Source: Balneola sp. | GTDB taxonomy: Bacteria > Bacteroidota > Rhodothermia > Balneolales > Balneolaceae | Length of the DNA: 64,000 bases | Direction of reading: 5' to 3' | NCBI GenBank assembly: GCA_002696035.1 | Contig: NZQV01000016.1 | Location: 1-64,000, forward strand | Shown here: piece by piece, positions 10,340 through 20,477 of the stretch | Layout of the letters: the number at the start of each line of letters is the position of its first letter | Numbering within the stretch: position 1 is the first letter of the stretch | The notes under the pieces: model-generated | Told to the model about the DNA's origin: nothing | The model's database searches: none | The model's input: only the letters and a program-made list of their open reading frames with translations | Program-made: the position numbers and the translations under genes

Positions 10340-11527
10340 TCACCCAAACATATCCTTCATCCGAGAGAAGAAATTCTTGGCGTTATCATTGGCATTAGAG
10401 GCGTCAAAATTATCCGAGCCTTTGAGTGATTCAATGGCCTTCTTCTCTTTATCGGTCAGGTTTTCAGGAATATATACGTTCAACCGCACATATTGATCCC
10501 CTTCTCCGGCATTGTTCAACCCTTTAATGCCTCGTCCCCGCATTCGCAGCATTTTTCCTGGCTGTGTACCGGGATCGATCTTCAATTTCGCTTTTCCTTT
10601 AAGGGTAGGTACCTGAACTTCAGTACCAAGAATTGCATCTGGCAAGCTCAGGGTAAGGTTATAATAAATATTATTTCCCTCTCGCTGGAAATGCTCATGC
10701 TCTTTTTCTTCGATCAACACGATCAGGTCGCCGGCGGAACCTCCTCTTCGTCCTGCATTTCCCTGCCCTCTTAAAGTGATGTAATTTCCATTCGAAACAC
10801 CGGATGGAATATTCACTTTGATGGTCTCTTCGCCTTTCACACGGCCTTCACCGCTGCATTTTTTGCATTTATTTTTAATGATGCGACCATCACCATTACA
10901 CGTTGGACATGCCTGCACATTCACCATTTGCCCAAGCATAGTCCGGGTTACCTGCCGGACTTCCCCCATACCATTACAGGTGGAGCAAGTTTCAAAATCA
11001 GAGTTTGTTTCAGCGCCGGTGCCTTCGCATTCATCACATTTTATCTGCTTTTTGATCTTTAGTTTTTTATCAGCTCCAAAAGCGATCTCCTCTAGCGTCA
11101 ACGGCATTCGGATCTTCATATCAGAACCGGGCTGACCAGGCTCTCTTCTGCGGCGAGATTGCCCGCGACGTCCACCGCCAAAGGCCTCCTCACCAAAAAA
11201 TCCGGATCCGAAAATATCCCCAAAACGGCTGAAGATATCTTCAAAGCCCATGTTATCGAAATCGACTCCGGCTCCACCGCCATAGCCTCCGCCTTGTCCA
11301 TTTACACCGGCGTGGCCAAACTGATCATAACGGGCTCGCTTATCCTGATCTTTGAGTACCTCGTAAGCCTCAGATGCCTCTTTGAATTTCTTTTCGGCAT
11401 CATCATCCCCTTTATTTCTGTCAGGGTGAAATTTCATCGCTTTCTTGCGATAGGCCTTTTTTATTTCAGCCTCTGATGCACCTTTATCGACTCCAAGTAT
11501 TTCGTAATAATCTTTCTTAGTTGACAT
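10340..11527 (-). CDS. dnaJ: Chaperone protein DnaJ
   Basis: A full-length type I Hsp40 (395 residues) that stimulates DnaK ATPase and delivers unfolded clients. The J domain carries HPD at about residue 35, followed by a Gly/Phe-rich segment. Four zinc-binding CxxCxGxG repeats ([32 protein letters not shown]) occupy ~165-235, then the two C-terminal substrate-binding domains. It starts 9 bp after grpE ends, so the two are co-transcribed. dnaK is not in the window. An RRREPG insertion after the G/F region is a minor lineage feature. Confidence 0.98.
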   Translation of the reverse strand: MSTKKDYYEILGVDKGASEAEIKKAYRKKAMKFHPDRNKGDDDAEKKFKEASEAYEVLKDQDKRARYDQFGHAGVNGQGGGYGGGAGVDFDNMGFEDIFSRFGDIFGSGFFGEEAFGGGRRGQSRRRREPGQPGSDMKIRMPLTLEEIAFGADKKLKIKKQIKCDECEGTGAETNSDFETCSTCNGMGEVRQVTRTMLGQMVNVQACPTCNGDGRIIKNKCKKCSGEGRVKGEETIKVNIPSGVSNGNYITLRGQGNAGRRGGSAGDLIVLIEEKEHEHFQREGNNIYYNLTLSLPDAILGTEVQVPTLKGKAKLKIDPGTQPGKMLRMRGRGIKGLNNAGEGDQYVRLNVYIPENLTDKEKKAIESLKGSDNFDASNANDNAKNFFSRMKDMFG

Positions 11528-11536
11528 ATATATGAA

Positions 11537-12109
11537 TTACTCGCTTACAATTACTTTTGCATGACGAATGGTTCTATTTCCAATTTTGTAGCCGTTTTCC
11601 AATATCTGAAGCACAACATCGCTGTCTGTATCTTCATCCGGAGCAGCTTGCTTCATCATAGCATCGTGGAGATTTACATCAAAAGGGACGCCGGTTTCAT
11701 CAATGCGCTCAACTCCATGTTTCTCAAGTACATTTTTGAACTTATCAGCCACCAGCTGAACGCCTTCAAGGAAACTATTTTCGATCTTCGATTCTTCAGC
11801 TGCCTTCAAGGTTCGGATCAAGTCATCCGCAATGGGCATAAAGTCTTCCAAAGCACCCGCTTTTGCTTCTTCAAATAACTGAACTCGTTCACGCTGCACT
11901 CTCTTGCGAACGTTGTCAAGCTCAGCCGCTTTTCTCAAGAGGCTGTCTTTAGTGGAGGCAAGCTCATTCTCAAGCTCCTCAATTCTGATATCCTTCTCGT
12001 CTTTTTCGGACTCCAGCTCCTGTTCTGATTCTATCTCCTGAGCAGCTTTTTCCGTTTCCTCAACTTCTTGCTGAGTGGTTTCGTCTTCCTGAATCTTTTC
12101 TTTACTCAT
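11537..12109 (-). CDS. grpE: Nucleotide exchange factor GrpE
   Basis: GrpE releases ADP from DnaK. I choose the ATG at 12109 (MSKEKIQEDE) because the upstream extension to 12217 has no GrpE-like character. This gives 190 residues: a very acidic N-terminal region, a long coiled coil (~45-100, LASTKDSLLRKAAELDNVRKRVQRER), and a beta domain ending in VLQILENGYKIGNRTIRHAKVIVSE, which is diagnostic. It is the first gene of grpE-dnaJ. No CIRCE element is visible upstream, so heat control is not evident from the sequence. Confidence 0.96.
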   Translation of the reverse strand: MSKEKIQEDETTQQEVEETEKAAQEIESEQELESEKDEKDIRIEELENELASTKDSLLRKAAELDNVRKRVQRERVQLFEEAKAGALEDFMPIADDLIRTLKAAEESKIENSFLEGVQLVADKFKNVLEKHGVERIDETGVPFDVNLHDAMMKQAAPDEDTDSDVVLQILENGYKIGNRTIRHAKVIVSE

Positions 12110-12236
12110 GTATTCTTGTTGATCGGTGTTTTTTTCAATTTTGATATGATTGAAGCAAATAGCATGCCACCAAGATGTATAAACCACTGAAATGACAAAG
12201 TTACTTTCCCATGACATTTTATTGATCGAGTGGCAT

Positions 12237-12271
12237 AAAAAAACCCTGTCCGAAATAAATCGGACAGGGCT
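12237..12271 (-). terminator. Intrinsic terminator of the TonB receptor gene
   Basis: A perfect 10-bp stem (CCCTGTCCGA/TCGGACAGGG) with a 6-base loop, followed on the minus strand by seven T. It ends the receptor transcript and insulates grpE-dnaJ from it. Confidence 0.92.
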
Positions 12272-12295
12272 TGAAATTTAAGTCGTCTGTTTTCC

Positions 12296-15196
12296 TTAGT
12301 TCAGGAACTCATCAAATGTAATAGATACATAATAGATAGCACCAAGATTTGGGCCACCATAGTTCAGAACATGACGGTTATTGGTGATGTTACTTCCACC
12401 CATTTTAATGATGGAGTTAAGATCAGACAGTTTGTAAGATACCTGTGCATCCACAGTAGAAACAGCAGGAACAGTTCCGCTTGCAAAAGAAGAAACCCAT
12501 TCAAATTCATCCTGCCATCTGTAGGTTACGTTGAAGCCTAAGTTCTGCACCAGGTTTCGGTTGCTAAAGCTTACATTGAATTTATGCTCCGGAGTGTTGT
12601 AATCAAAAATGTACTCACCTTCACGATCTGTAATAAGTTGATTCCAGTTGTAGTTGGCGCCCAGCTTAAAGTTGCTTGGCAAGCTATAGTCGAATCCAAA
12701 TACAGCTCCCTGAGATTCAACCGTCTCATCAACGTTAGTGTAAATCTGGAAGGTATTGGAGGCGTCTCCGGAAAGCAGAGAAGCAGCAATTTGCTGATCC
12801 TGAGCTGGGTTTCCTGTAAAAGCTGCAGCCGCTTTTCTGATGCGGAACTGTGCGATGAAATCATTATAAATGTTGTAATAGTAAGCCATATCAAAGAACA
12901 GCTTATCGCCTAACAAGCCTTTATAACCAACTTCAAAGGACTGGATCTGCTCTGGTTTAACCGGCTCAAATTCAGTATATGCCTCCAATACTCCTGGGTT
13001 TGGAGTTCCGGCCAGCACAGTGTTCGTAAACTGATTTACACTTTCAAGCGTGAACGCATTTTCAGTAATGCTATACTTCTCTGCCAGGAACGGAAGTCCA
13101 CCAAGCAAACGTGCAGTCAATACGTTCAGGTCAATATACTGCCCCTGTGTAGTTGGATTTCGGAAACCGGTTTGATAAGAGGCACGAATGTTCTGATTCT
13201 CCGCAACATTGATCACCGTTGACAAACGAGGATTAAACTGTCCGTCAAAGTTTTCATTCTTATCGTAGCGGAGCGATGCTGTCAGGTCTACCCGATCATC
13301 AAAAACTGACTTGGAACCTTGTACATACCCACCGAATTCGTTGATCTCAACGCCTCCGTCATCATCAAAAATGGTACCGTTTGAGCGCAACTGATACTGT
13401 CGGAAACTCAAACCTGCTTGCAGGTCCATGAAATCGATCTCATTTTTAAAATCGTATTGACCTTCGGTGTGAAAGAATCTTGATTTATCGTCAAAACGGG
13501 CACCGGCAGGAACAACTCCCTCCAAGGCGCCTTCTTTGGCCGCTTCAAATGCTGCCGTACCAGGCTGATAGCGGTTGGCATCTGCTGCTCCCCGAGCTGC
13601 TATATGAAATTGATTTACAAAATTGGGATTACTCAGGATAGCATTCACGGTAGCTTCGTTGTATGACGGATCTCCACCTTGAGCTTGAGCCGCAGCTTGA
13701 ATCATTCCGCCTACAAAAGTACCACCATAGGCACCATACCACTGTGATGTTGGCATATAAGCATCATTTACAGCAAAGCCGACAAAATCAGCAATGTAAG
13801 AATCTCCGGAATTTTCAAATGTTCCATAAGCTCTAACCATAAAGTTGTCGCCGTCTAACTGCAACTTATGTTGGGAAATATTGAAGTTACTGAGACTGTA
13901 GCGCTGCGCACCACTATATACCGATGTACCGTACCCAAAATTTAATGTATAGCTGGCTTCTATTTTGTCATTGATGCGGTAGTTCAATGAAGTTCCAAAT
14001 TTTAAATTTTGAGCATCATGATCTACTAAATATTCTTCCCGATAACCTGTTCTGGCAACCGGCTGAGAAGGAAGTGCAGCCACATACTGCTCTACTTCTG
14101 ATTGAGGAACACCGGTTTGAGCTGACACAGCTTGTGCAATTTGCTGGCGTGTTGCGGGGTTAATTCCTAAAAGACCAATATTGAAAGTTCCATCATCACC
14201 ATAAGTATGGACACCATCATAAGCCGGGTTACTAGCCAATCCGCTGCTTAATGAAGCATTCTTATCAGCATAATTAATACCTACCCAATCCTGAGCCTGT
14301 GAATAAGAAAAATTCACTTTGAAGGCGAATTTGTTGTTAAAAGATTTGGCGTACCGAATAGCTGTTTCGTACAACGGTTGTGGACTTCCCGGTTCCCCTA
14401 AAGTCTCATTTCCGTCAAGATGGTTAATTCCTGATTTCACCATCACACTTAACCCGGGATAGCGGAATGGATCTTTACTGTTCACCAGTAAAATACCGTT
14501 GAAAGCGTTGGGACCGTACAGTGCTGAAGAAGCACCGGGTAGAAATTCCATGCTCTCCACATCAAGCTGAGAAGGTCCGTTCAGGTTTCCGATAGGGAAG
14601 TTCAGCGCCGGAGCCTGAGTGTCCATACCGTCGGTAAGCTGAACCATACGTGTATTTCCTGTTGAGTTAAAACCACGCGCATTCACGATCTGAAAGTTGA
14701 TACTACTTGTGGTCATATCCACACCCTTAAGGTTTGCAAGGGTTTTGTAGTAATCATCAGAAGCAGAAGTACGCAACTGAATAACATCTTGTCGTTCGAT
14801 GGTTACCGGAGCTTTTAGAATGCTCTCTTCCACACGAGAAGCAGAAACTACGAAATCACCACCGGTAATAGTTTCTTCTTCTAGTATGATCTCAAGATCA
14901 TCAACCACAGCATCTGTGATCTCAACCCGTTTTGATTGGAAACCGACGATCGAAACGATCAATGTTAGAGGCGGATCTTGCCGTACGGATAGGCTAAAAG
15001 TACCATCAGGTGAGGTTGCCGTTCCAATAACCCGGCCTTGAACGCGTATATTCACCCCTGCAAGAGGCTCTCCATTCACGTCTTTAACTATTCCCGATAT
15101 CTCGGTTTGATCTAAACTTGTTGCATTTGTGATTCCACTGAACATAAACGTGAAAATCAAACAAGCACAAAAAATGCGTTGTATCATGTAACTCAT
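12296..15196 (-). CDS. TonB-dependent outer-membrane receptor with CarboxypepD-reg-like domain
   Basis: A 966-residue outer-membrane receptor. A signal peptide is followed by a carboxypeptidase-regulatory-like beta-sandwich at ~30-115 (ISGIVKDVNGEPLAGVNIRVQG). The plug domain (~120-240) has VVSASRVEESILKAPVTIER and the motif MEFLPGASSALYGPNAFNGIL. A 22-strand barrel follows, ending in a C-terminal aromatic-type residue pattern (YYVSITFDEFLN). The ligand is unknown. The absence of an adjacent SusD lipoprotein argues against a classical SusC glycan importer. It is monocistronic with its own terminator. Confidence 0.9.
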   Translation of the reverse strand: MSYMIQRIFCACLIFTFMFSGITNATSLDQTEISGIVKDVNGEPLAGVNIRVQGRVIGTATSPDGTFSLSVRQDPPLTLIVSIVGFQSKRVEITDAVVDDLEIILEEETITGGDFVVSASRVEESILKAPVTIERQDVIQLRTSASDDYYKTLANLKGVDMTTSSINFQIVNARGFNSTGNTRMVQLTDGMDTQAPALNFPIGNLNGPSQLDVESMEFLPGASSALYGPNAFNGILLVNSKDPFRYPGLSVMVKSGINHLDGNETLGEPGSPQPLYETAIRYAKSFNNKFAFKVNFSYSQAQDWVGINYADKNASLSSGLASNPAYDGVHTYGDDGTFNIGLLGINPATRQQIAQAVSAQTGVPQSEVEQYVAALPSQPVARTGYREEYLVDHDAQNLKFGTSLNYRINDKIEASYTLNFGYGTSVYSGAQRYSLSNFNISQHKLQLDGDNFMVRAYGTFENSGDSYIADFVGFAVNDAYMPTSQWYGAYGGTFVGGMIQAAAQAQGGDPSYNEATVNAILSNPNFVNQFHIAARGAADANRYQPGTAAFEAAKEGALEGVVPAGARFDDKSRFFHTEGQYDFKNEIDFMDLQAGLSFRQYQLRSNGTIFDDDGGVEINEFGGYVQGSKSVFDDRVDLTASLRYDKNENFDGQFNPRLSTVINVAENQNIRASYQTGFRNPTTQGQYIDLNVLTARLLGGLPFLAEKYSITENAFTLESVNQFTNTVLAGTPNPGVLEAYTEFEPVKPEQIQSFEVGYKGLLGDKLFFDMAYYYNIYNDFIAQFRIRKAAAAFTGNPAQDQQIAASLLSGDASNTFQIYTNVDETVESQGAVFGFDYSLPSNFKLGANYNWNQLITDREGEYIFDYNTPEHKFNVSFSNRNLVQNLGFNVTYRWQDEFEWVSSFASGTVPAVSTVDAQVSYKLSDLNSIIKMGGSNITNNRHVLNYGGPNLGAIYYVSITFDEFLN

Positions 15197-15408
15197 AATA
15201 TGATTTGTTTGGTTTTGGTTAGTGTGGCAGGTATTAGCTTAGTTTCCGCCAAATGTACTTTGCCTTCTCAAAAAGGGCTCCGTTAAATTATTAACCAAAT
15301 AAACGCCTGTTTCAAGGTTAAATGCAAGCGCTTTCATAATATAATTCTGCATGTATCTTATGTATATAGTATTCTTCATTCTCACTATTAAATGATTATA
15401 CAGAGGTC

Positions 15409-16131
15409 ATGAAATCACACTTATTCCAAATCAAATTTTTCGCTTTCATAACGCTGCTGCTATTTATTTGTGCATCCTGTGCCCAGGATCCTGATCCATC
15501 AGGCACTCTACCCGACTCCTCGCCAGTAAGTTACCTCGCTCTTGGCGATTCCTATACTATTGGAACAGGAATCGATACAGTAAGTAATTATCCACATCTG
15601 CTTTCTGATTCACTTGCCAGCAGAGGCTTTACCGTAGACACCACTGCCGTAATTGCAACCAATGGCTGGACCACCACCGATCTTAAAACCGGTATTGATT
15701 CTCAAGATCCTGATTCCTCCTATAATTTAGTCTCTCTCCTTATTGGAGTGAACAATCAGTATCAGGGGCTGGATCTCGAACTCTACAGAACTGAATTCCG
15801 TGAATTACTCGACCAGGCTATCGCTTTTGCCGGTGGAAACAGATCGAATGTGTTTGTGATCTCCATCCCCAATTATGGCGTTACTCCCTTTGGCCAGTCC
15901 CGGAATCCGGTCATCATCCGGCAGGAGCTTCAGGTGTACAACGATATTGCCAAAGAGATCACCACAGAATTCAATATTCCATTTGTTGATGTAACCCCTA
16001 TTTCTGAACTTGGCGCTGAGGATTCCTCTTTAATAGCTCCAGACAACCTTCATCCCTCTGCCAAAATGTATGCGATGTGGGTGGATGAGATGTTGCCAAC
16101 AGTAACCCAAATTCTTGACCAAAATGACTGA
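15409..16131 (+). CDS. SGNH/GDSL-hydrolase lipoprotein
   Basis: A 240-residue lipoprotein: the N-terminal hydrophobic stretch ends in ICASC, a lipobox. SGNH blocks are visible: block I ALGDSYTIGTG with the catalytic Ser, LIGVNNQYQG resembling block III, and PDNLHPSAKMY carrying the Asp/His pair. Family members are esterases or lipases acting on acyl chains or acetylated glycans. Its stop overlaps the next gene's start by 8 bases (ATGACTGA), so translation is probably coupled. The substrate is unknown. Confidence 0.88.
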   Translation: MKSHLFQIKFFAFITLLLFICASCAQDPDPSGTLPDSSPVSYLALGDSYTIGTGIDTVSNYPHLLSDSLASRGFTVDTTAVIATNGWTTTDLKTGIDSQDPDSSYNLVSLLIGVNNQYQGLDLELYRTEFRELLDQAIAFAGGNRSNVFVISIPNYGVTPFGQSRNPVIIRQELQVYNDIAKEITTEFNIPFVDVTPISELGAEDSSLIAPDNLHPSAKMYAMWVDEMLPTVTQILDQND

Positions 16132-16741
16132 ATTTGACCTGCTTAAAATCGGCTCCAAAAAAGACCCGCTGACGGGTAAAGTTTCATTTACGGAGTCCAT
16201 ACAGTTTAAAATATCAATGGGAATTGCTGTAGCTGCAATCCTGAGTATTTTTACACTGGATTTCCTGGATTTTGATGTTCCCGATTGGGCCAGTTTCTTG
16301 ATATCTATGGGAATCGTTTTTGGTTACACTTTTGCATTCATAGCCTTGTTGTTCAGCCAAAATGAAGGAGCTGTAAAAATCGGGACAGATAAGATCATCC
16401 TCAGTCCAAAGAGAAACCCTGACAAATTTCCTGAGTCCCCTATTCATATTGATCATGATTCACAGATCGGGATCAGTGTGATACAGGGCGCCCGTTTTCC
16501 CATAAGCCGAACATTGCTTCATATTGAAATTACGAATGACGATGAGACCTCTGAATTTGGACTGCTACTCAAAAACAAAAAGAAACATCAGCAATATTTT
16601 GAAGTATTAGAGAGTTGGTACAGAAGCGGTTACGATATTCACGAATTTGACCAGCTGGGAAGCAGGGTCTTTAAATTAAATCAAGGAAAAAATTATGCAG
16701 ACGTTCAAAAGATCAAACAAGAATATGGTATCGAGTGGTAA
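16124..16741 (+). CDS. Two-helix membrane protein of unknown function
   Basis: I use the ATG at 16124 rather than the TTG at 16115. The ~205-residue protein has two predicted transmembrane helices (about residues 28-48 and 54-76: VAAILSIFTLDFL, SFLISMGIVFGYTFAFIALLF), followed by a cytosolic beta-rich region (IGTDKIILSPKRNPDKFPE, LLHIEITNDDE) reminiscent of small PH-like domains. No family is firmly recognised. It overlaps the lipoprotein upstream and the SIMPL protein downstream, suggesting a three-gene operon with an envelope role. Confidence 0.75.
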   Translation: MTEFDLLKIGSKKDPLTGKVSFTESIQFKISMGIAVAAILSIFTLDFLDFDVPDWASFLISMGIVFGYTFAFIALLFSQNEGAVKIGTDKIILSPKRNPDKFPESPIHIDHDSQIGISVIQGARFPISRTLLHIEITNDDETSEFGLLLKNKKKHQQYFEVLESWYRSGYDIHEFDQLGSRVFKLNQGKNYADVQKIKQEYGIEW

Positions 16742-17456
16742 TAAATTGAGTAAGATCACTTTAACGATCAGCCTTCTCTTTTTTGGAATGAGCTGTACCA
16801 CGATGGCTCAACAACCGGTATCGGAGCGAACCATCACCATCAATATGAGCGCTTCTGAATTGCTGCCCGCCGATCAGATCATCTTTAATGTGAACATTAA
16901 TGCGGAAGGGAAAACCCCACAGGAAGCGTATGAGTTACATCGCGAACGAGAATCGCTGCTGGCCGGACTCCTCAAAGATCTTGACATCAAGGAAGAAAAC
17001 ATTGATTACGAACCAATCAAGATGAATCGCCGCCAAATCAACGGAAATCGCTACAGTACGGAAGATCCTCAATACATCACCTCCACCAATCAATCTGTAA
17101 GTATTACTTTTGAGGACTTTTCCATGTACGAAGAAATTCAGCTTACCCTCATCGAAAATGGATTTGATTCCTTTAACGGACAGTTTTCATCTTCCAAAAT
17201 TGCCGAAGGAAAAGAAAAGGCACTCATCTCTGCTATTGAAGCCGCAAAGGAACGCGCCGAGCTGATCGCGAAAACGTCCGGAGTGGAATTGGGTCCTGTA
17301 GCAACTATCAACCACTCTGATCACCATGTTCGCGCTCTTCAAAAATCATCTAACTCCATGGAAATGATGTCGATGGCGAGAGATGCTTCCATGATGGATT
17401 TTTCTCAAACCGTGGAAGTGCGAGCCAATGTAAACATCAGCTATTTTATTGAGTGA
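16725..17456 (+). CDS. SIMPL-domain (DUF541) periplasmic protein
   Basis: The chosen ATG at 16725 (MVSSGNKLSK) gives a signal sequence ending near CTTMAQQ. An earlier in-frame ATG at 16695 would overlap the previous gene by 47 bases. The mature part shows the SIMPL/DUF541 pattern: RTITINMSASELLPADQIIFNVNINAEG at the start, a heptad-like ALISAIEAAKERAELIAKTSGVELGPV segment, and a final strand VEVRANVNISYFIE (quoted in parts, family known for oxidative-stress or signalling-related periplasmic proteins). The biochemical role is unknown. The mature N-terminus is followed by a His/Met-rich stretch, HHVRALQKSSNSMEMMSM. Confidence 0.82.
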   Translation: MVSSGNKLSKITLTISLLFFGMSCTTMAQQPVSERTITINMSASELLPADQIIFNVNINAEGKTPQEAYELHRERESLLAGLLKDLDIKEENIDYEPIKMNRRQINGNRYSTEDPQYITSTNQSVSITFEDFSMYEEIQLTLIENGFDSFNGQFSSSKIAEGKEKALISAIEAAKERAELIAKTSGVELGPVATINHSDHHVRALQKSSNSMEMMSMARDASMMDFSQTVEVRANVNISYFIE

Positions 17457-17575
17457 TTTTGGTATTGAGCTTTTCTCAATCGTAGAAATTTCATGGTTTT
17501 TTTGTAATGATCTCGATTAGTCACAATTGATTGATAGTACACCGTATCACCAAGTCACCATATCACTATATCATC

Positions 17576-18466
17576 CTAAGGTTGAGCTGTATTCACTGCT
17601 TCAAAAAATTCAGCCGCTTTTTCCAAACCCTCTACCCCGTTGATCTCGTTGTACCAATATTGCTCTATCACCGATTCGCCGGTTTGCATGAGCAGTTGCA
17701 TGGTTCCCTGAGATTTGTGCTCAGCAATCACCCAGTTGGAAATGATGTTATAATTTAGCCGGTCGTTGACACCAAAAGTCTGACTGCGATCAAATTCAAA
17801 AACCTCACCTTCCATAACTTTCGTATCGGGATAGCCTTCCAGCTTTGTGAATGAAACGCTTGGGTTATCGCCCCGGCGGATGAAGCCCTGTAACGCAATC
17901 GGACGATCTTCTTTTGGGAGCTCCTTCATAGCCTGCAAACCCAATACCGCAGAAGCTTTATGATGGCCATGGAATTCTTCAAAAGGCAGCATCAGGAATA
18001 AGAAATCGTACTCACCCTCTTTCAGGATCTCCACCATCCGCTCGTGCACCCAATCGGTATTCCATTTTTCCAGCGTTTCCTCTACATCCTCGGTGTAATA
18101 AAAATCGGGCTGATCAAAGAAAAAATAGTTTCGGATGCCCACAATTTCCCCGCCGGCCATCAGCTCTTGCTTACGTATCCCCGGCAGATATTCTCGACCG
18201 ACTTCTTCCTTATCCAGTTCCTTATTGTAGATATAATTCCCAAGGGTTGAATAGGTATAACCACCTTCGCCGTTGGTCAAAAGTGCAAGATCCACCATAC
18301 CACCTAATAATTTTGTGGTCTTGAACACCGTGGCCGAAAACAGGGCATCGTCATCCGGGTGAGCCGTAACCAGAAGTACTTTGGGCTCATAATTCAGCAG
18401 TGAATCTTGCGCAAAAGATGAAATTGTAAAAAAGGATAACAGAAAGAGAAGCAATAGTCGTTTCAT
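17576..18466 (-). CDS. Secreted PIG-L family deacetylase
   Basis: The ATG at 18466 (MKRLLLLFLLSFF) is preferred because it starts directly with a signal peptide ending in SFAQ. The 296-residue protein has the PIG-L/LmbE zinc motif AHPDDDALF near residue 35 and the third ligand region FHGHHKAS near 155. The family removes N-acetyl groups from GlcNAc-type substrates. A signal peptide implies a periplasmic or outer substrate such as cell-wall or exopolysaccharide sugars. It converges with the SIMPL operon across a 120-bp gap without a clear terminator. Confidence 0.9.
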   Translation of the reverse strand: MKRLLLLFLLSFFTISSFAQDSLLNYEPKVLLVTAHPDDDALFSATVFKTTKLLGGMVDLALLTNGEGGYTYSTLGNYIYNKELDKEEVGREYLPGIRKQELMAGGEIVGIRNYFFFDQPDFYYTEDVEETLEKWNTDWVHERMVEILKEGEYDFLFLMLPFEEFHGHHKASAVLGLQAMKELPKEDRPIALQGFIRRGDNPSVSFTKLEGYPDTKVMEGEVFEFDRSQTFGVNDRLNYNIISNWVIAEHKSQGTMQLLMQTGESVIEQYWYNEINGVEGLEKAAEFFEAVNTAQP

Positions 18467-18652
18467 GGTACATTCATCATTTAAATTTAAGTCTTCCAAA
18501 AGGTAGCGTTGATTTGGGAGATAGGAAAGGTTGTTGTAATGATCGGCAATATTATGATTTACTTTTAAGCGCCGTACTTTAATTGTAACTAAAACTTAGT
18601 ATTACTACTATATCTCAACTTAATACCCGAGTAAATAGTCTCTGCATCTTTT

Positions 18653-20425
18653 ATGGAAATCACCTTAAATATCTACTCCATCGTTCTGTTTTTCGTAGGC
18701 AGCATTGCTGGATTGATATCCACTCTTTTGTTTTTTAGATCTGGACGGGCTATCCGGTCTTTTTCTTTTTTGATGCTTGGAATCACCATATGGTGCCTCG
18801 CTTACGCCTTCGAGCTCGCTTCCTCTTCTTTAAGCCTCATGCTTTTCTGGATCAACATCGAATACATCGGTATCGCACTTATGCCGGGGTTTTGGTTACT
18901 TTTTTGCATACAGTTTACCGGATATGATTCACTCCTCACCAAAAACAAGATATTCCTGATTTTCCTGCTTCCGGCGATCACTCTTCTGCTGGTATGGACC
19001 AACGACTTTCATCAGCTTCATTATGCAGCTACCACCATTGTAGAGGTACAGGGATTGAGCCTCTTAAAGCTTGAAACCGGAATTTGGTACATCATTCATA
19101 CCATCATATTCTATTCGTATCTGTTAACCGGGATTGGTTTTCTGCTAAAAAAATATGCCAACACCAACCACCTCATCCGAAAACAAATTAGTATGATCCT
19201 TCTGGGTGCCTCAGTTCCATGGATCGCAAATGCCACCTACTTACTGGGCTATCGCCCTTTGCAATACATTGACGCTACACCCTACGCATTTGCAATTACC
19301 GGGATCTTTATTTCTGCAGGGCTGGTCTGGTATAAATTATTTGAAGTTCTTCCGGTTGCCCGGGAAAAGATCATAGAACAGACCAAAGATGGCATCATTA
19401 TTCTGAATAACGACTTTCAGATCTTAGATCTGAATGCTGCTGCTATTCAAATCATACATAAGGTATTTGATGGTACTGTGATCGGTGAGCTTGCTACGGA
19501 TATATTTCGGGATGAAGATGAGGTCCTGAATCTGCTCAACTACTCGGAACAAAGCAGCTCCGAATGGAGTATTCATGCCAAAAATAAGCAGAAGCACTTC
19601 GAAATTTCCATCAACCCATTTCTAAACAATCTCGGGGCACAGTCGGGTTATTTTATGGTGTTCAAAGATATTACCGTAAATAAACGCAATGAGGCTGAAT
19701 TGATAGCAGCCCGACATCAGGCAGAGGCCGCAAGCAAAGCAAAATCGGAATTTCTCTCGCATATGGGGCACGAAATCCGCACTCCTCTTTCTGGTATAAT
19801 TGGGTTTGTGGACCTGATGGAATTAGAAGACCTGAGTGAAGAGATACAAGAATACGTTTCTATTGTGGGCACTTCTTCTAGATCACTGTTACACATCGTA
19901 AATGAAATTCTGGATCTCACTAAAATTGAATCCGGCAGCTTAAAACTATTGCCTGAGGCTACACAAATTGAACAGCTTTGCAAAGAAGCCATGGACCTTT
20001 TTGCATGGCAGGCAAATACAGATGGCCTGAACATGCAATATAGTATCTCTTCTGATGTCCCTGAATCCATCATAGCAGATAAAACTAAACTCCGGCAGGT
20101 TATTATTAACCTCTTGGGAAACGCTGTGAAGTTTACCGAAGAGGGAACGATCACGCTTGAGGTTTCTTCCCTTAATTCAGACTCTCAGCTCATCCGCTTT
20201 TCCGTATCCGATACTGGAGTTGGTATTGCGGAGAAAGATCAGGAAAGAATATTTGAATCTTTTACCCAGCTACAGCCTCAGAATGGAACAAAGAAAAATG
20301 TAACCGGCACCGGACTGGGACTTACCATCTGCAATAAGCTGCTCAACCTTATGGGAAGTAAACTACAGCTAGACAGTGAACTGGGAAAAGGCAGTACGTT
20401 TTATTTTGATGTGAAGGTTAAATGA
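18653..20425 (+). CDS. Membrane sensor histidine kinase, HisKA-7TM type
   Basis: A 590-residue kinase with seven N-terminal membrane helices (~1-225) of the histidine-kinase 7TM type. A PAS-like segment follows (~240-345, IEQTKDGIIILNNDFQILDLNAAA). The HisKA domain has phospho-acceptor His in HMGHEIRTP near residue 372. The HATPase domain has N box LLGNAVKFTEEG, G1 DTGVGIAEKD and G2 TGTGLGLTI. No receiver domain is attached and no response regulator is adjacent, so it is an orphan kinase. The signal is unknown; 7TM types often sense small lipophilic or membrane signals. Confidence 0.93.
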   Translation: MEITLNIYSIVLFFVGSIAGLISTLLFFRSGRAIRSFSFLMLGITIWCLAYAFELASSSLSLMLFWINIEYIGIALMPGFWLLFCIQFTGYDSLLTKNKIFLIFLLPAITLLLVWTNDFHQLHYAATTIVEVQGLSLLKLETGIWYIIHTIIFYSYLLTGIGFLLKKYANTNHLIRKQISMILLGASVPWIANATYLLGYRPLQYIDATPYAFAITGIFISAGLVWYKLFEVLPVAREKIIEQTKDGIIILNNDFQILDLNAAAIQIIHKVFDGTVIGELATDIFRDEDEVLNLLNYSEQSSSEWSIHAKNKQKHFEISINPFLNNLGAQSGYFMVFKDITVNKRNEAELIAARHQAEAASKAKSEFLSHMGHEIRTPLSGIIGFVDLMELEDLSEEIQEYVSIVGTSSRSLLHIVNEILDLTKIESGSLKLLPEATQIEQLCKEAMDLFAWQANTDGLNMQYSISSDVPESIIADKTKLRQVIINLLGNAVKFTEEGTITLEVSSLNSDSQLIRFSVSDTGVGIAEKDQERIFESFTQLQPQNGTKKNVTGTGLGLTICNKLLNLMGSKLQLDSELGKGSTFYFDVKVK

Positions 20426-20477
20426 TGCAGTATATCTGGTGATAAAAGATCTTGTTCCTTCCAAATCGAAAGACCTT